Source: Olsenella massiliensis (GTDB taxonomy: Bacteria; Actinomycetota; Coriobacteriia; Coriobacteriales; Atopobiaceae). From it: a stretch of 64,000 bases of DNA. The DNA lies in contig NZ_LN898211.1 of the NCBI RefSeq assembly GCF_001457795.1, positions 248,001-312,000 on the forward strand. Reading direction: 5' to 3'. Shown piece by piece: positions 1-8,593 of this stretch. Position numbers and translations under genes: made by a program. Below the pieces are notes generated by a model that did not search any database, had not been told where the DNA came from, and was given only the letters and a program-made list of their open reading frames with translations. Each line of letters opens with the position of its first letter. Positions within the stretch are counted from its first letter, which is position 1.

Positions 1-277
1 GCTTCTTCCACGTCTCTCCCAGGATGGACTCGCACAAATCATCACGAACGAACTCGACGACAAGCTCCATGCCGTTCACGAAGATTCCCTGTGGGACGAG
101 GCTCTTTGCCTGCATCTTCTTGAACAGGAACACGGTGATGACAAGCAGCGCCAGCGCGACGCACATCCAAAAGATGTAGTTGGTCAGGCCGACGGTGGTG
201 TCTCCGACGACCGTCTGAGTCATGAAGCCGTCGAGCAGCTCTTCCATTTCGCCTGAGAGCTTGTCAAGCGGGTTCAC
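1..277 (-). CDS. atpB: ATP synthase F0 subunit a (N-terminal part, cut by window edge)
   Basis: Reading right to left from a GTG at 277, the protein begins VNPLDKLSGEMEELLDGFM and continues through a hydrophobic helix (NYIFWMCVALALLVITVFLF) into the segment containing VPQGIFVNGMELVVEFVRDDL. This matches the N-terminus of the membrane-embedded F0 a subunit, which forms the proton half-channels against the c-ring. An AGGGAG ribosome binding site lies about 10 bases upstream of the GTG; an in-frame ATG eleven codons later lacks one, so GTG is chosen. Only the first 92 codons are present. The AtpI-like gene just upstream supports the start of an atp operon continuing beyond base 1. Confidence 0.88.
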   Translation of the reverse strand, partial: MNPLDKLSGEMEELLDGFMTQTVVGDTTVGLTNYIFWMCVALALLVITVFLFKKMQAKSLVPQGIFVNGMELVVEFVRDDLCESILGETWKK

Positions 278-389
278 TAGAAATCATCTCCCTCTAACGC
301 CGTCAGTAGCTCATGCGTACCGGCGGGCGCAGTCCACTGTTGCCCTTAGCATCATACGGCTGCCACCCCCGCGGGCGCACACGAATCCC

Positions 390-704
390 CTATGCGTCTT
401 CATCGCAAATGGTAGCGCTTACAAAAAGAAAAGCTAGCAAATTCGAGACGGCCGTCGCGACGCCAAAAGGGACAACCCCTGCCCTCTGCCAGAGAAACAC
501 CAGGTACACACCTGTTTGCATCAGGAGGAACAAGGCGAGGGTCATGGCGAGAAGAACACCGATCCCGCCCGCGCGCCTCGCCAGAATCACTCGTCTAAGT
601 ACGAAAATCACAGGTAGGGCACACAAAACGCCAAACAGGGCACCACCTGCGACAAAACACAAAGACAACACGCACCCCCCATGAACTCGTCTCCCGAAGC
701 GCAC
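390..704 (-). CDS. small membrane protein, AtpI-like ATP synthase accessory subunit
   Basis: A 104-residue very hydrophobic protein with about four membrane segments (near residues 12-34, 45-65 and 75-100, the first possibly a hairpin). It lies directly upstream of atpB on the same strand, where small AtpI/subunit I proteins normally sit; these help assemble the c-ring or its ion supply. Sequence similarity within AtpI is weak, so the call rests on size, topology and position. The start is uncertain: GTG at 704 follows an in-frame stop without a good RBS, while the better RBS precedes an out-of-frame ATG at 682 that soon stops. An internal GTG after the GGGGGG run is another option. Confidence 0.6.
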   Translation of the reverse strand: MRFGRRVHGGCVLSLCFVAGGALFGVLCALPVIFVLRRVILARRAGGIGVLLAMTLALFLLMQTGVYLVFLWQRAGVVPFGVATAVSNLLAFLFVSATICDEDA

Positions 705-889
705 GCATTATTCATGTTAGCCAAGTTTGGCGGCTTGTGCCCTTCCGCGGAACGCATGGCTCCCTGCTGAAGGGAGTCAGGAGCATCGATCCTGCTGGGC
801 GGGGCGCAACGTCAGGGCCTCGTCCCGGCGACCTGGAAGGGCGTGCGCCCGTGGCGGTCAGACGCGGGTCCTTTAGGAATTCGGGGGGC

Positions 890-917
890 GCGGGCCCCGC
901 CAGACGGCGGGGCCCGC
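890..917 (-). terminator. GC-rich hairpin downstream of the amidohydrolase gene
   Basis: A perfect 12-bp inverted repeat (GCGGGCCCCGCC, 890-901, pairing with 906-917) around the loop AGAC sits just past the amidohydrolase stop codon. The minus-strand side downstream lacks a clear T-run, so this may be a weak terminator or 3'-end stabiliser. The rest of 705-936 shows no gene. Confidence 0.6.
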
Positions 918-936
918 AGGGGGGATGGGGGTCTGC

Positions 937-2214
937 TTACTCGGCCAGCGGGGAGTAGATGTCGTACCCGTCGACCTTCTGGCGGGCGATGTCGCCCTCC
1001 TTCATGATGAGCTCCATGTTGTCCACGGTGAGATCATGGATGTTGCTCGCGACGTCGCCGTTGACGACGATGAGGTCTGCGAGCTTGCCCTCCTCGAGCG
1101 AGCCGAACTCCTGCTCCTTGTGGACCATCTTCGCGCCGTTGATGGTGGCAGCCTTGATGGTGTCCATGATGGAGATGCCCGCCTTGTCAACGAAGTCGTA
1201 CATCTCGTCGATGGTGACGTAGCCGTAGGGGGTGGCGTTGGCGAAGCAGTCGGAGCCGGTGGTGATGGTGACGCCCATCTCGTTTGCCTTGCGCAGGTTT
1301 GCGTAGGTGCGCTGGAGCTCCTTCTCGGTGACCGTGTCGCCCTCGAACTGGTCGAGGACGGGCGAGTACTCGGGCGGATACGTGGCGTACCAGATGGGCA
1401 GGAAGCCGATCGTGGGCGTGAAGAAGGTCCCCTGCTCGGCCATGAGGTCCATGGTCTTCTCGTCAAGCTCGAAGCCGTGAATCATCTGCTCGCAGCCGAA
1501 GCGCACGGAGTCGTAGGCGGCGGACACCGAGTTGTAGGAGTGGGACCACAGAGGGATGCCCGTCTCCTTGCACTCGTCGGCGACGGCCTTGATCTCCTCG
1601 GTGCTCATGAGCTGCTTGCGACCGGAGTCCCAGCGCCAGATACCGCCGCCGGTAGCCCAGATCTTGATGGCGTCGGGGTTCTCGCGCAGGCGAAGGCGGA
1701 CGGCGTGACGCAGCGCCCAGGGACCATCCACCTGGTCGCCCCAGGGGTGGCTGTTCTTGGAGATCTCGGGCGGAAGCTTGTGGGAGTCGCCATGGCCCGC
1801 CGTGCGGCAGAAGCCCAGGCCCGTCGCAAAGATGCGAGGCCCGCGGAACTCGCCCATGTTAATCAGGTCGCGGATGGCGATGCCGTTACGACCGATCTCG
1901 CACACGGTCGTGAGACCGTGCATGAGGCACTGGTATGACTGCTTGACGGCCTCGGCCTGCTTCTGGGCCACGCTCTCGATGACCCAGTCGTTGTCGTCGT
2001 CGGTCAGGTTGCCGGAGAAGTGCAGGTGCGTGTCGATCAGGCCCGGCATGATGGTCTTGCCGGAGATGTCGCGAACCTCGTAGCCCTCGGGAAGCTCCGT
2101 GCGGGGGCCGGCGTAGGTGATCTTCGTGTCATCGACCAGGACGAGGGAGTCGTTGACCGGGGCGGCACCGGTGCCGTCCACGAGCTTTCCACCTACAAAT
2201 GCGTACTTGCCCAT
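937..2214 (-). CDS. metal-dependent amidohydrolase (imidazolonepropionase/prolidase-like)
   Basis: A 425-residue amidohydrolase-superfamily enzyme, expected to hydrolyse an amide or peptide-like bond in the cytoplasm. Visible metal-site elements are DTHLH (residues 61-65), K184 in DAIKIWATGGG as the likely carboxylated lysine, H225 in SHS, H246 in IHGFELD and D322 in TGSDC. The C-terminal EFGSLEEGKLADLIVVNGD segment is the typical return to the small beta domain. The start is the ATG at 2214, with GGAGG five bases upstream; an in-frame TTG four codons earlier overlaps that RBS and is rejected. It follows an APC permease on the same strand, so the permease may import its substrate. The substrate cannot be told from sequence. 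Confidence 0.85.
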   Translation of the reverse strand: MGKYAFVGGKLVDGTGAAPVNDSLVLVDDTKITYAGPRTELPEGYEVRDISGKTIMPGLIDTHLHFSGNLTDDDNDWVIESVAQKQAEAVKQSYQCLMHGLTTVCEIGRNGIAIRDLINMGEFRGPRIFATGLGFCRTAGHGDSHKLPPEISKNSHPWGDQVDGPWALRHAVRLRLRENPDAIKIWATGGGIWRWDSGRKQLMSTEEIKAVADECKETGIPLWSHSYNSVSAAYDSVRFGCEQMIHGFELDEKTMDLMAEQGTFFTPTIGFLPIWYATYPPEYSPVLDQFEGDTVTEKELQRTYANLRKANEMGVTITTGSDCFANATPYGYVTIDEMYDFVDKAGISIMDTIKAATINGAKMVHKEQEFGSLEEGKLADLIVVNGDVASNIHDLTVDNMELIMKEGDIARQKVDGYDIYSPLAE

Positions 2215-2313
2215 TTCTTCCTCCAATTCGTGCGTTCTAGACGTGCGTGCTGACAGTGTCTGGTGCTTACGCCCCCAAGGGGACGGTGGTGCCCATGCGT
2301 GCCCTCGACGGTC

Positions 2314-3795
2314 CTAGTCCTCCGCCTCGGCCAGCTCCTGGTCCTGTGCCTGAACCAGCGCCCTTGCTCCGCCAAAGGCGAAGAAGATGAGGAAGCCCAC
2401 GGCGACCCACGCGACGGTGATCGTCCACTCGATGCTGTTGAGGGCGGCGGGGCTGAAGGGCAGAACCATCAGGCCGATGATGATGAGGCCTGCGAGGATC
2501 GCGGCGCAGATGCCGGCGATGCCGCCGTTGACCTTGTAGGGCCTGGGGAGCTCGGGCTCGGTCTTGCGCAGCCTGAGGCAGGCGAAGGCGGCCATCGTGC
2601 AGGCGAAGATGAAGCCGAGCGAGGCGACGTTGGTCAGGGGGACCAGCATGTTGCGCCCGAGGAAGGGGCCGACGAGCGTGAGGCCCGCAAGAACGATGTT
2701 GGCGGTCTTGGGCGCGCCCGTGGCGGAGTCGATCTCGGCGAAGGCCTCAGGCAGCATCCTCTTGCGCCCCAGGGCGAGCATGAGGCGGCTCGACGCCCCA
2801 AAGAAGGCGTTCATGGGTCCCAGGGGTCCGAGCGTGGCGATGATGAGCATCGCGACGTAGAAGAACACGTTTATGCGCTCGAGCACCGCGAGGGCGGGGA
2901 CGGCGGGAACGACGAACTCGTGCCAGTCGATGATGGAGCCGAAGGCGTAGATGCAGATGACGTAGAAGCCGCCGGCGGCAAGCAGGGCGAGCGCGGGAAT
3001 GATGCCGAACTTCTTCCAGTCGAGCCCCTCGGAGGCCTCCTCGGCCTGCTGGGGGATGGTGTCGAAGCCCGCATAGAAGAACGGCGTCATGACCAGGACG
3101 GCGAGGATGCCGCCCAGGAGGCTGGTGGCCTCGGTGTCGCCCCCGGCGGTGTTGGAGACCTGCGAGAACACGGGCATGGCGTTGTCCGGGGAGCCCGTCA
3201 TGAACGAGATGATCATGGCAAGGATCATGCCCGCGAGCAGGGCCTTGGTCAGGAAGCCTGACAGCTTGGCGGCCGCTCCGGCGCCCTTGAAGTTAAGGAA
3301 GATCACCAGCACCGCAAAGCCCAGGGCGATGACCGTCGGCCAGAGGTAGACGTCGGCTCCCAGGATCGTGTAGAGCTTGACCGACGTGAGCCAGTTAAGG
3401 GCGGGGAACTTGGCAAAGCGGTCCGTGAGCAGGGTTGATATCGCGATGGCCTCCCAGGGGCACAGGGGCGCGTTGCCGAGCAGGAGCATCCAACCCGTCA
3501 GGAAGCCGAGCTTGCGCCCATACGTGCGGTCGACATACTCGATGATGCCGCCCGAGATGGGTATCGCGGCCGTGAGCTCGCCAAAGACGCAACCGATGGG
3601 AACCAGGAAGATGGCGCCGAGCACGAAGGCGATTATCGCCGGAAACGGACCTCCTCCCATCACCATCCAGTTGCCCACGAGAAGAACCCAGCCGGTTCCG
3701 ATGATGGCCCCGAACCCGATGGTAAAGAAGTTGAAGAGCGTCAGCTCCTTCTTCATACCACCGGCACCGGCGGGTGTTATCTCCTTTTCTGACAT
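2314..3795 (-). CDS. APC-family amino acid/amine permease (copy 1)
   Basis: A 493-residue polytopic transporter of the amino acid-polyamine-organocation superfamily with about twelve membrane helices. The first helix carries the GFGAIIGTGW backbone-binding motif, and ELTAAIPISGGIIEY is the conserved helix 2-3 region. It should import an amino acid or derivative in symport or exchange. ATG at 3795 has an AGGGAGGG RBS. It lies 99 bases upstream of the amidohydrolase and probably shares its transcript. It is head-to-head with a paralogue at 4088-5614, with which it shares a nearly identical 162-base stretch in inverted orientation. Substrate unknown. Confidence 0.88.
   Translation of the reverse strand: MSEKEITPAGAGGMKKELTLFNFFTIGFGAIIGTGWVLLVGNWMVMGGGPFPAIIAFVLGAIFLVPIGCVFGELTAAIPISGGIIEYVDRTYGRKLGFLTGWMLLLGNAPLCPWEAIAISTLLTDRFAKFPALNWLTSVKLYTILGADVYLWPTVIALGFAVLVIFLNFKGAGAAAKLSGFLTKALLAGMILAMIISFMTGSPDNAMPVFSQVSNTAGGDTEATSLLGGILAVLVMTPFFYAGFDTIPQQAEEASEGLDWKKFGIIPALALLAAGGFYVICIYAFGSIIDWHEFVVPAVPALAVLERINVFFYVAMLIIATLGPLGPMNAFFGASSRLMLALGRKRMLPEAFAEIDSATGAPKTANIVLAGLTLVGPFLGRNMLVPLTNVASLGFIFACTMAAFACLRLRKTEPELPRPYKVNGGIAGICAAILAGLIIIGLMVLPFSPAALNSIEWTITVAWVAVGFLIFFAFGGARALVQAQDQELAEAED
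3023..3184. repeat. 162-bp inverted repeat, copy A (within permease 1)
   Basis: Read on the opposite strand, this segment matches 4699-4860 at 160 of 162 positions; the two differences are adjacent, in one codon (TAT versus TTC). It encodes the NAMPVFSQVSNTAGG to EEASEGL region of both permeases. The identity stops abruptly at both ends, although the two proteins diverge substantially outside it. Confidence 0.95.
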
Positions 3796-4087
3796 ACATC
3801 CCTCCCTATCCGTAAGTGAGCCGACGTTGCGCAGGCCCCTTGTGCGGCGTGCGCACGTAGGAGAGAGTAAGAAGTTTTTTTCCGGGCGCGCGTCGCAGGC
3901 CCACAGGCGCCGTGTCTCGCAAGACCATCGGGCACAAAGTCCCGAGCAACGGACGGTGAGTGACAGAAAACCTTAAGTTATATTTAACTAACTTTTCCCT
4001 GCGTCCCGCATCATTCGCGTCTGAGATACCCTATGCGAGGGCCGCCTCATGTTCGCAGTGGCGGGTGACGCGCCAAGGGGAGGCGGC
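3796..4087. promoter_or_regulatory. divergent regulatory region between the two permease genes
   Basis: These 292 bases separate two head-to-head permease genes and must hold promoters for both. The most AT-rich part is 3966-4000 (TTAAGTTATATTTAACTAAC), a plausible -10 region for either direction. A TGACA at 3961-3965 could be part of a plus-strand -35, but its spacing to TATATT is short. I cannot pick out a LytTR-type direct repeat with confidence, although the adjacent LytTR regulator makes this the obvious target. Confidence 0.5.
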
Positions 4088-5614
4088 ATGGATGACGACA
4101 GGCGGGACGGGGCGATGGGGCAGGGCATGCGCAAGAGCCTCTCGCTCTGGAACTTCTTTACCATGGGCTTCGGGGCCATCATCGGAACCGGCTGGGTTCT
4201 TCTCGTAGGCAACTGGATGGTGGTGGGCGGCGGCCCCATGCCGGCCATCATCGCCTTTCTGATTGCCATGGTGCTGCTCGTCCCCGTAGGGGCGGTGTTT
4301 GGCGAGCTCACGGCCGCGATACCCATCTCGGGCGGCATTGTGGAGTACGTGGACAGGAGCTTTGGCCCAACCCTGTCGTTTTTTACGGGATGGATGCTGA
4401 CCCTGAGCAACTGCATCATCTGTCCTTGGGAGGCCATCGCGATATCGACCCTGCTGACGGAGCACTTCTCGCACATGCCCAACCTGGCATGGCTCACGTC
4501 CGTCAGGCTCTACACGATCCTGGGCGCCGACGTCTACCTCTGGCCGACGGTCATCGCGGTGGGTCTGTCGCTTTTGGTCGTGCGGCTCAACTTTCTGGGG
4601 TCTGGCAGCTCCGCGCGATTGTCCGTCTCGCTTGCCAAGGTCCTGCTCGCGGGCATGGCACTGACCATGGTCGTGGCGCTCGCCACCGGGTCATCCAGCA
4701 ACGCCATGCCCGTGTTCTCGCAGGTCTCCAACACCGCCGGGGGCGACACCGAGGCCACCAGCCTCCTGGGCGGCATCCTCGCCGTCCTGGTCATGACGCC
4801 GTTCTTCTTCGCGGGCTTCGACACCATCCCCCAGCAGGCCGAGGAGGCCTCCGAGGGGCTTAACTGGAGCACGTTCGGCAAGATCATTCCGCTTACGCTC
4901 ATCGCGTCGGGAGGATTCTACGTCGTCTGCATCTACTCCTTTGGGACCATCCTGCCATGGGTCGACTTCGTGAAGTCTCCCACCCCCGCCCTGGCCGCCC
5001 TGGAGAGCATCGACGTTCTGCTGTATGCCGTCATCCTGGTGATAGCAACCCTGGGAACCCTGGGGCCCATGAACGCCTTCTTTGGCGCCTCCACGCGCCT
5101 GATCCTTGCCATGGCACGCAAGGATCAGCTCCCGTCGTGCCTGGGAACCCTTGACGAGGAGCATGGGGTCCCGCGCATCGCCTGCATCGTCATGACGGTC
5201 CTGACCCTCGCGGGGCCCCTCCTTGGCCCCAACACGCTCGTGGCGATCACCAACGTGTCGGCACGGGCCATCGTGCTGGCATCGACGATACTGTCCCTCT
5301 CCTGCCTCCGGCTGCGCAGGACCGAGCCCGACCTTCCGCGCCCCTATCGCGTCCCCGGCGGACGTCCCGCCATCATCTGGGCCTGTCTCTCGGGCTGCGT
5401 GATCACGGCGTTCATGTTCCTGCCCATGAGCCCCCAGGGTCCCAGCGCCGGCGAGTGGCTCGTCATGGTTGCGTGGGTCATTCTGGGCCTGGCAATACGC
5501 GGGGCGCACCGGATGCTGACGCGCCCCGCGAATGCGGGCGGGAGGACGTCTCCCCCGCCGCCCCTTCGCCCAGGGGACGACAGGAAGAACCCCGGCTTCC
5601 AGGGACCTCGCTAG
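4088..5614 (+). CDS. APC-family amino acid/amine permease (copy 2)
   Basis: A 508-residue paralogue of the permease at 2314-3795, with the same about twelve-helix plan and GFGAIIGTGW motif in helix 1. I place the start at ATG 4088, which has GGGGAGG four bases upstream and gives an N-terminus of the same length as copy 1; ATG 4049 would add 13 residues and has a poorer RBS. Its stop codon overlaps that of the convergent LytTR regulator by four bases. It probably imports a related amino acid or derivative. Its location between copy 1 and the two-component genes suggests LytS/LytTR control. Confidence 0.86.
   Translation: MDDDRRDGAMGQGMRKSLSLWNFFTMGFGAIIGTGWVLLVGNWMVVGGGPMPAIIAFLIAMVLLVPVGAVFGELTAAIPISGGIVEYVDRSFGPTLSFFTGWMLTLSNCIICPWEAIAISTLLTEHFSHMPNLAWLTSVRLYTILGADVYLWPTVIAVGLSLLVVRLNFLGSGSSARLSVSLAKVLLAGMALTMVVALATGSSSNAMPVFSQVSNTAGGDTEATSLLGGILAVLVMTPFFFAGFDTIPQQAEEASEGLNWSTFGKIIPLTLIASGGFYVVCIYSFGTILPWVDFVKSPTPALAALESIDVLLYAVILVIATLGTLGPMNAFFGASTRLILAMARKDQLPSCLGTLDEEHGVPRIACIVMTVLTLAGPLLGPNTLVAITNVSARAIVLASTILSLSCLRLRRTEPDLPRPYRVPGGRPAIIWACLSGCVITAFMFLPMSPQGPSAGEWLVMVAWVILGLAIRGAHRMLTRPANAGGRTSPPPPLRPGDDRKNPGFQGPR
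4699..4860. repeat. 162-bp inverted repeat, copy B (within permease 2)
   Basis: Partner of 3023-3184, in opposite orientation, with two adjacent mismatches. A further short stretch of near identity encodes the first helix in both permeases (around 3665-3730 and 4147-4222), so the paralogues show patchy homogenisation. Confidence 0.95.
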
Positions 5615-6339
5615 CCTATGCTCAGTGCCGCCTTTAGCTGGGAGGCCCGGCGGCGAGAGACTGGTATGACACGATCCTCGCCCGTCAACGTGAGCTCCAT
5701 CAGCCCCTGGCCCAAGGCCCTCACGTCCTCGACGCGCGCCAGATTGACGACGAAGCTCTTGTGGACTCGCAAAAAACCTTCCTCGGCGAGGGATTCCTCG
5801 AGGGAGCTCAGCGAGGTCTTGGCCAGATAGAGCCTGCCGCGCGCATGGACGTCCGCATTGTCGCCGCACGCTTCGACGTAGGTGATCTCTCGCGCGAGCA
5901 AGAACATCCTGCTTCCGTCCCCCTCGACGGCGATGCGCAAGTCACGCCCCGACGACTCGCTGTCGCGCTGCCTGATGACGCTCTCAACCTTGGAGAGGGC
6001 CTGCTCAAGGCGGGACGCCTCGACAGGCTTGAGCACGTAATCGGCGGCGTTGAGGTCAAAGGCGTGGGCGGCGTGCTCGGCGTACGCGGTAACGAACACG
6101 ACGACCGGCGGCGACTTGAAGTCACGCAGAAACTCCGCGAGCCTCACGCCGCTGGGTCCGGGCATCGATATGTCGAGGAACACCACGTCCACGCCGCCCG
6201 CCATGATCAGCTCGACGGCGCGAGTCACCCCTCCGGCCTCGTATATCTGATCCACCCGTCCGTCCTGGGAGAGCAGCCAGCGCAGCTCCTCCCGGATGGG
6301 GGGCTCGTCGTCCACGATGAGAATGTTCCAGCCTGCCAT
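5611..6339 (-). CDS. LytTR-family response regulator
   Basis: A 242-residue two-component regulator. Residues 4-120 form a receiver domain with acidic pocket D10/D11, phospho-acceptor D56 in VVFLDISMPGPSG, T84 and K104. Residues about 130-240 form a LytTR DNA-binding domain (FLRVHKSFVVNLARV is characteristic). ATG at 6339 follows AGAGGTGA. It lies 78 bases after the LytS-like kinase gene on the same strand and ends convergently on permease 2 with a four-base stop-codon overlap. It likely acts on the permease promoters, by analogy with LytTR systems controlling a neighbouring transporter; this is inference. Confidence 0.92.
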   Translation of the reverse strand: MAGWNILIVDDEPPIREELRWLLSQDGRVDQIYEAGGVTRAVELIMAGGVDVVFLDISMPGPSGVRLAEFLRDFKSPPVVVFVTAYAEHAAHAFDLNAADYVLKPVEASRLEQALSKVESVIRQRDSESSGRDLRIAVEGDGSRMFLLAREITYVEACGDNADVHARGRLYLAKTSLSSLEESLAEEGFLRVHKSFVVNLARVEDVRALGQGLMELTLTGEDRVIPVSRRRASQLKAALSIG

Positions 6340-6417
6340 GCGTCACCTCTGATTGCAAAATCGGACCAGGGTCATGTGCGTCCAGCAGCCATCCTAGCGC
6401 AGCGCGCGCAGACGCAC

Positions 6418-7794
6418 TCAGGAGGCCTGCCCAAGAGGGCGTGCCGTCCCCTCGGATGGGGTGGGGCTTCCGACAAGAAAAATGGTCACGCGCGTGCCCC
6501 GGCCCTCCTGCGACTCCACCTCTATGCCGGAATCCGCCCCGTAGGACAGCCTGACCCTGGCAAGGACGTTGCACAGGGCAAGTCCGCAGCCCTGATGGTG
6601 CTGCCCCACCTCACCGCCCTCCGGGCGGCGCTCCGGGTCAAAGAGCGAGGCGCGGACGTCCTCGGACATGCCGATGCCGTCGTCCTCCACGCAGATGGTC
6701 AGCCTGTCTTCCTGCACCTTGCTCGTCACGACGACGTGCAGGGGCTCCTCCTCGCGCATGCCGTGCTTGACGGAGTTTTCCAGGATGGGCTGAACGATGA
6801 AGGGGGGCACGAGCAGGTCGCGCGTCGCGTCGTCGATGTGCATGGAGACCTTCAGACGCTCGGCCCCATACCGTGCCTGCATGAGGTTTATGTAGCGTGC
6901 CCCCTGCTCCACCTCCTGGCTCACCTTCACCAGCTCGTCGGAGTCTCCCAGGGTCTGTCGATAGTAGTTGGAGAAGTCTATGAGCAGGGAGCGGGCGCGG
7001 TCGGGTGAAACGCGCACTATCGACACGATGGCGCTGATGGTGTTGAAGAGGAAGTGGGGATCGACTTGCGACTGCAGGGCGCTGAGCTCCATGCGCATCG
7101 AGCGCTTGGCCTGCTGCTCGAGCTCGAAGGAGACGAGCTGGGACGAGAGAAGCTCGCCAAAGCCCGTGCTGAGCGCAATCTGACGCTGGTCTATCTGGTT
7201 GACGCGCGTGTAGTACAGCTCGATGGTGCCCACCACGTGCGTGTGGACCGAGAGCGGCACGACGATGCCCGCCCTCAGCGGAAAGACGTCTGAGGGGGGC
7301 AGGTCGTCCCGCTGAAAGATGCTGGCGCTGCCGCTCTCGAGCGCCCTGGTGGTGGCCTCGCTCACCGGACTTCCCAGCGGATAGTGGTCAGCGTTCTTGC
7401 CGGCGCTCGCCAGCATCTGTCGGCCGTCCGTTATGCAGATGGCCGAGGCGAAGGTCTCCGGCAGGATCGTCTCGCAGATGCCTTGGGCCATCTCGGGGGT
7501 AAGGCCATGCTGCGCATAGGCCAAGAGGTGCGAGGCAATCTGAAGGGTGCGGTCCGTCGCCGTGAGCGTGAGGTCGTCCGGCATGACGAGAACGTATGCG
7601 TAGAAGAAGCAGAGCGGCACGATCGCGGAGACTATGATGACGGCGGGCGCGGGGTCGGGCTCTCCCACGAAGAACTCAATGAGCAGGATGAGCAGGACGA
7701 CGGAGCAGAGCACCAGCGCCCCGCCGACCCAGCGGCGCATGACGTGCGCCCAGCGCGTCTGGTTCTTCTGTGCCGACCACCACCCAAAATCCAC
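6418..7794 (-). CDS. LytS-type membrane sensor histidine kinase
   Basis: A sensor kinase of about 458 residues. Two N-terminal membrane helices (roughly 23-43 and 50-70) are followed by a GAF-like region (about 85-220). The His_kinase domain has phospho-acceptor H247 in QVDPHFLFNTI, the N-box around N340 in ILENSVKHG, and a later DDGIGM motif. This is the LytS/YehU kinase class that partners LytTR regulators such as the one immediately downstream. GTG at 7794 has GGGGAG five bases upstream and is preferred to a TTG at 7848; ATG 7740 is a further option. The ligand is unknown; a GAF-like region suggests a small intracellular signal. Confidence 0.87.
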   Translation of the reverse strand: MDFGWWSAQKNQTRWAHVMRRWVGGALVLCSVVLLILLIEFFVGEPDPAPAVIIVSAIVPLCFFYAYVLVMPDDLTLTATDRTLQIASHLLAYAQHGLTPEMAQGICETILPETFASAICITDGRQMLASAGKNADHYPLGSPVSEATTRALESGSASIFQRDDLPPSDVFPLRAGIVVPLSVHTHVVGTIELYYTRVNQIDQRQIALSTGFGELLSSQLVSFELEQQAKRSMRMELSALQSQVDPHFLFNTISAIVSIVRVSPDRARSLLIDFSNYYRQTLGDSDELVKVSQEVEQGARYINLMQARYGAERLKVSMHIDDATRDLLVPPFIVQPILENSVKHGMREEEPLHVVVTSKVQEDRLTICVEDDGIGMSEDVRASLFDPERRPEGGEVGQHHQGCGLALCNVLARVRLSYGADSGIEVESQEGRGTRVTIFLVGSPTPSEGTARPLGQAS

Positions 7795-7865
7795 AAGGAC
7801 TCCCCATCCGGCGCTTGCCACGCAAGCGCCTTGAGCCGCGATGCCCAAAGGCGCGCTTTTCCCGC

Positions 7866-8507
7866 CTAGAGCGTCCCGTAGATGCGGTCGCCCGCGTCGC
7901 CCAGACCAGGCAGGATGTAGGCGGACTCATTGAGCTCGCGGTCGAGGGCGCAGGTGTACAGACGCACGTCATGGTCAAAGTCGAGCACCGCCTTGACGCC
8001 CTCGGGGGCGCTCACCAGGGTGAGGGCGCGCACGTCCCTGACGCCCGCCTCACGTAGGAACTGGATCGCGGCCGTGAGCGAGCCGCCCGTGGCGAGCATC
8101 GGGTCGACGACGAGGCAGGTGCGACTCTCGATGTCGGGGGGAAACTTGCAGTAGTACTGATGGGGCTCGTGCGTGACGGGGTCACGATACATCCCCACAT
8201 GCCCGACGCGCGCCGCCGGCACGAGGGAGAGCAGGCCGTCAACCATGCCAAGGCCGGCGCGCAGAATCGGGATGATGGCAACCTTCTTGCCCGCGATGCG
8301 CTTGCAGACCGTGGTCTCGAGGGGCGTCTGGACCTCGACGTCCTCGAGCGGGAAGTCACGCATGGCCTCGTAGCCCTCGAAGATGGCCAGCTCGCTCACC
8401 AGCTCGCGAAACTGCTTGGTGGACGTGCCCTTGTCCCTGAGGATGTGCAGCTTGTGCTGGACAAGGGGGTGGTCGATGATCGTCAGGCGACTCGTGTCAA
8501 AATCCAT
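7866..8507 (-). CDS. upp: uracil phosphoribosyltransferase
   Basis: A 213-residue type I PRTase converting uracil and PRPP to UMP in pyrimidine salvage. Diagnostic parts are the N-terminal [22 protein letters not shown] segment, [12 protein letters not shown], the PRPP loop [12 protein letters not shown] and the C-terminal uracil-binding PGLGDAGDR. Length is normal for Upp. ATG at 8507 has GAGAGGA eight to nine bases upstream. It lies between glyA upstream and the sensor kinase downstream on the same strand; the 71-base gap to the kinase gives no clear evidence of linkage. Confidence 0.97.
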   Translation of the reverse strand: MDFDTSRLTIIDHPLVQHKLHILRDKGTSTKQFRELVSELAIFEGYEAMRDFPLEDVEVQTPLETTVCKRIAGKKVAIIPILRAGLGMVDGLLSLVPAARVGHVGMYRDPVTHEPHQYYCKFPPDIESRTCLVVDPMLATGGSLTAAIQFLREAGVRDVRALTLVSAPEGVKAVLDFDHDVRLYTCALDRELNESAYILPGLGDAGDRIYGTL

Positions 8508-8593
8508 GCGCGAAGTCCTCTCTTCTCATGTGGGCGCCCGGACGCGCGTGACGTGCCGCAGAGCGCCGGGGCGTCAGGTGCGCCGAGGAGATT

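Noticed and set aside
925-1938. Long plus-strand open frame (337 codons) opposite the amidohydrolase gene
   Set aside because: It is antisense to a clear family protein and has GC-skewed codon-position composition and no recognisable domain; a shadow frame of GC-rich DNA.
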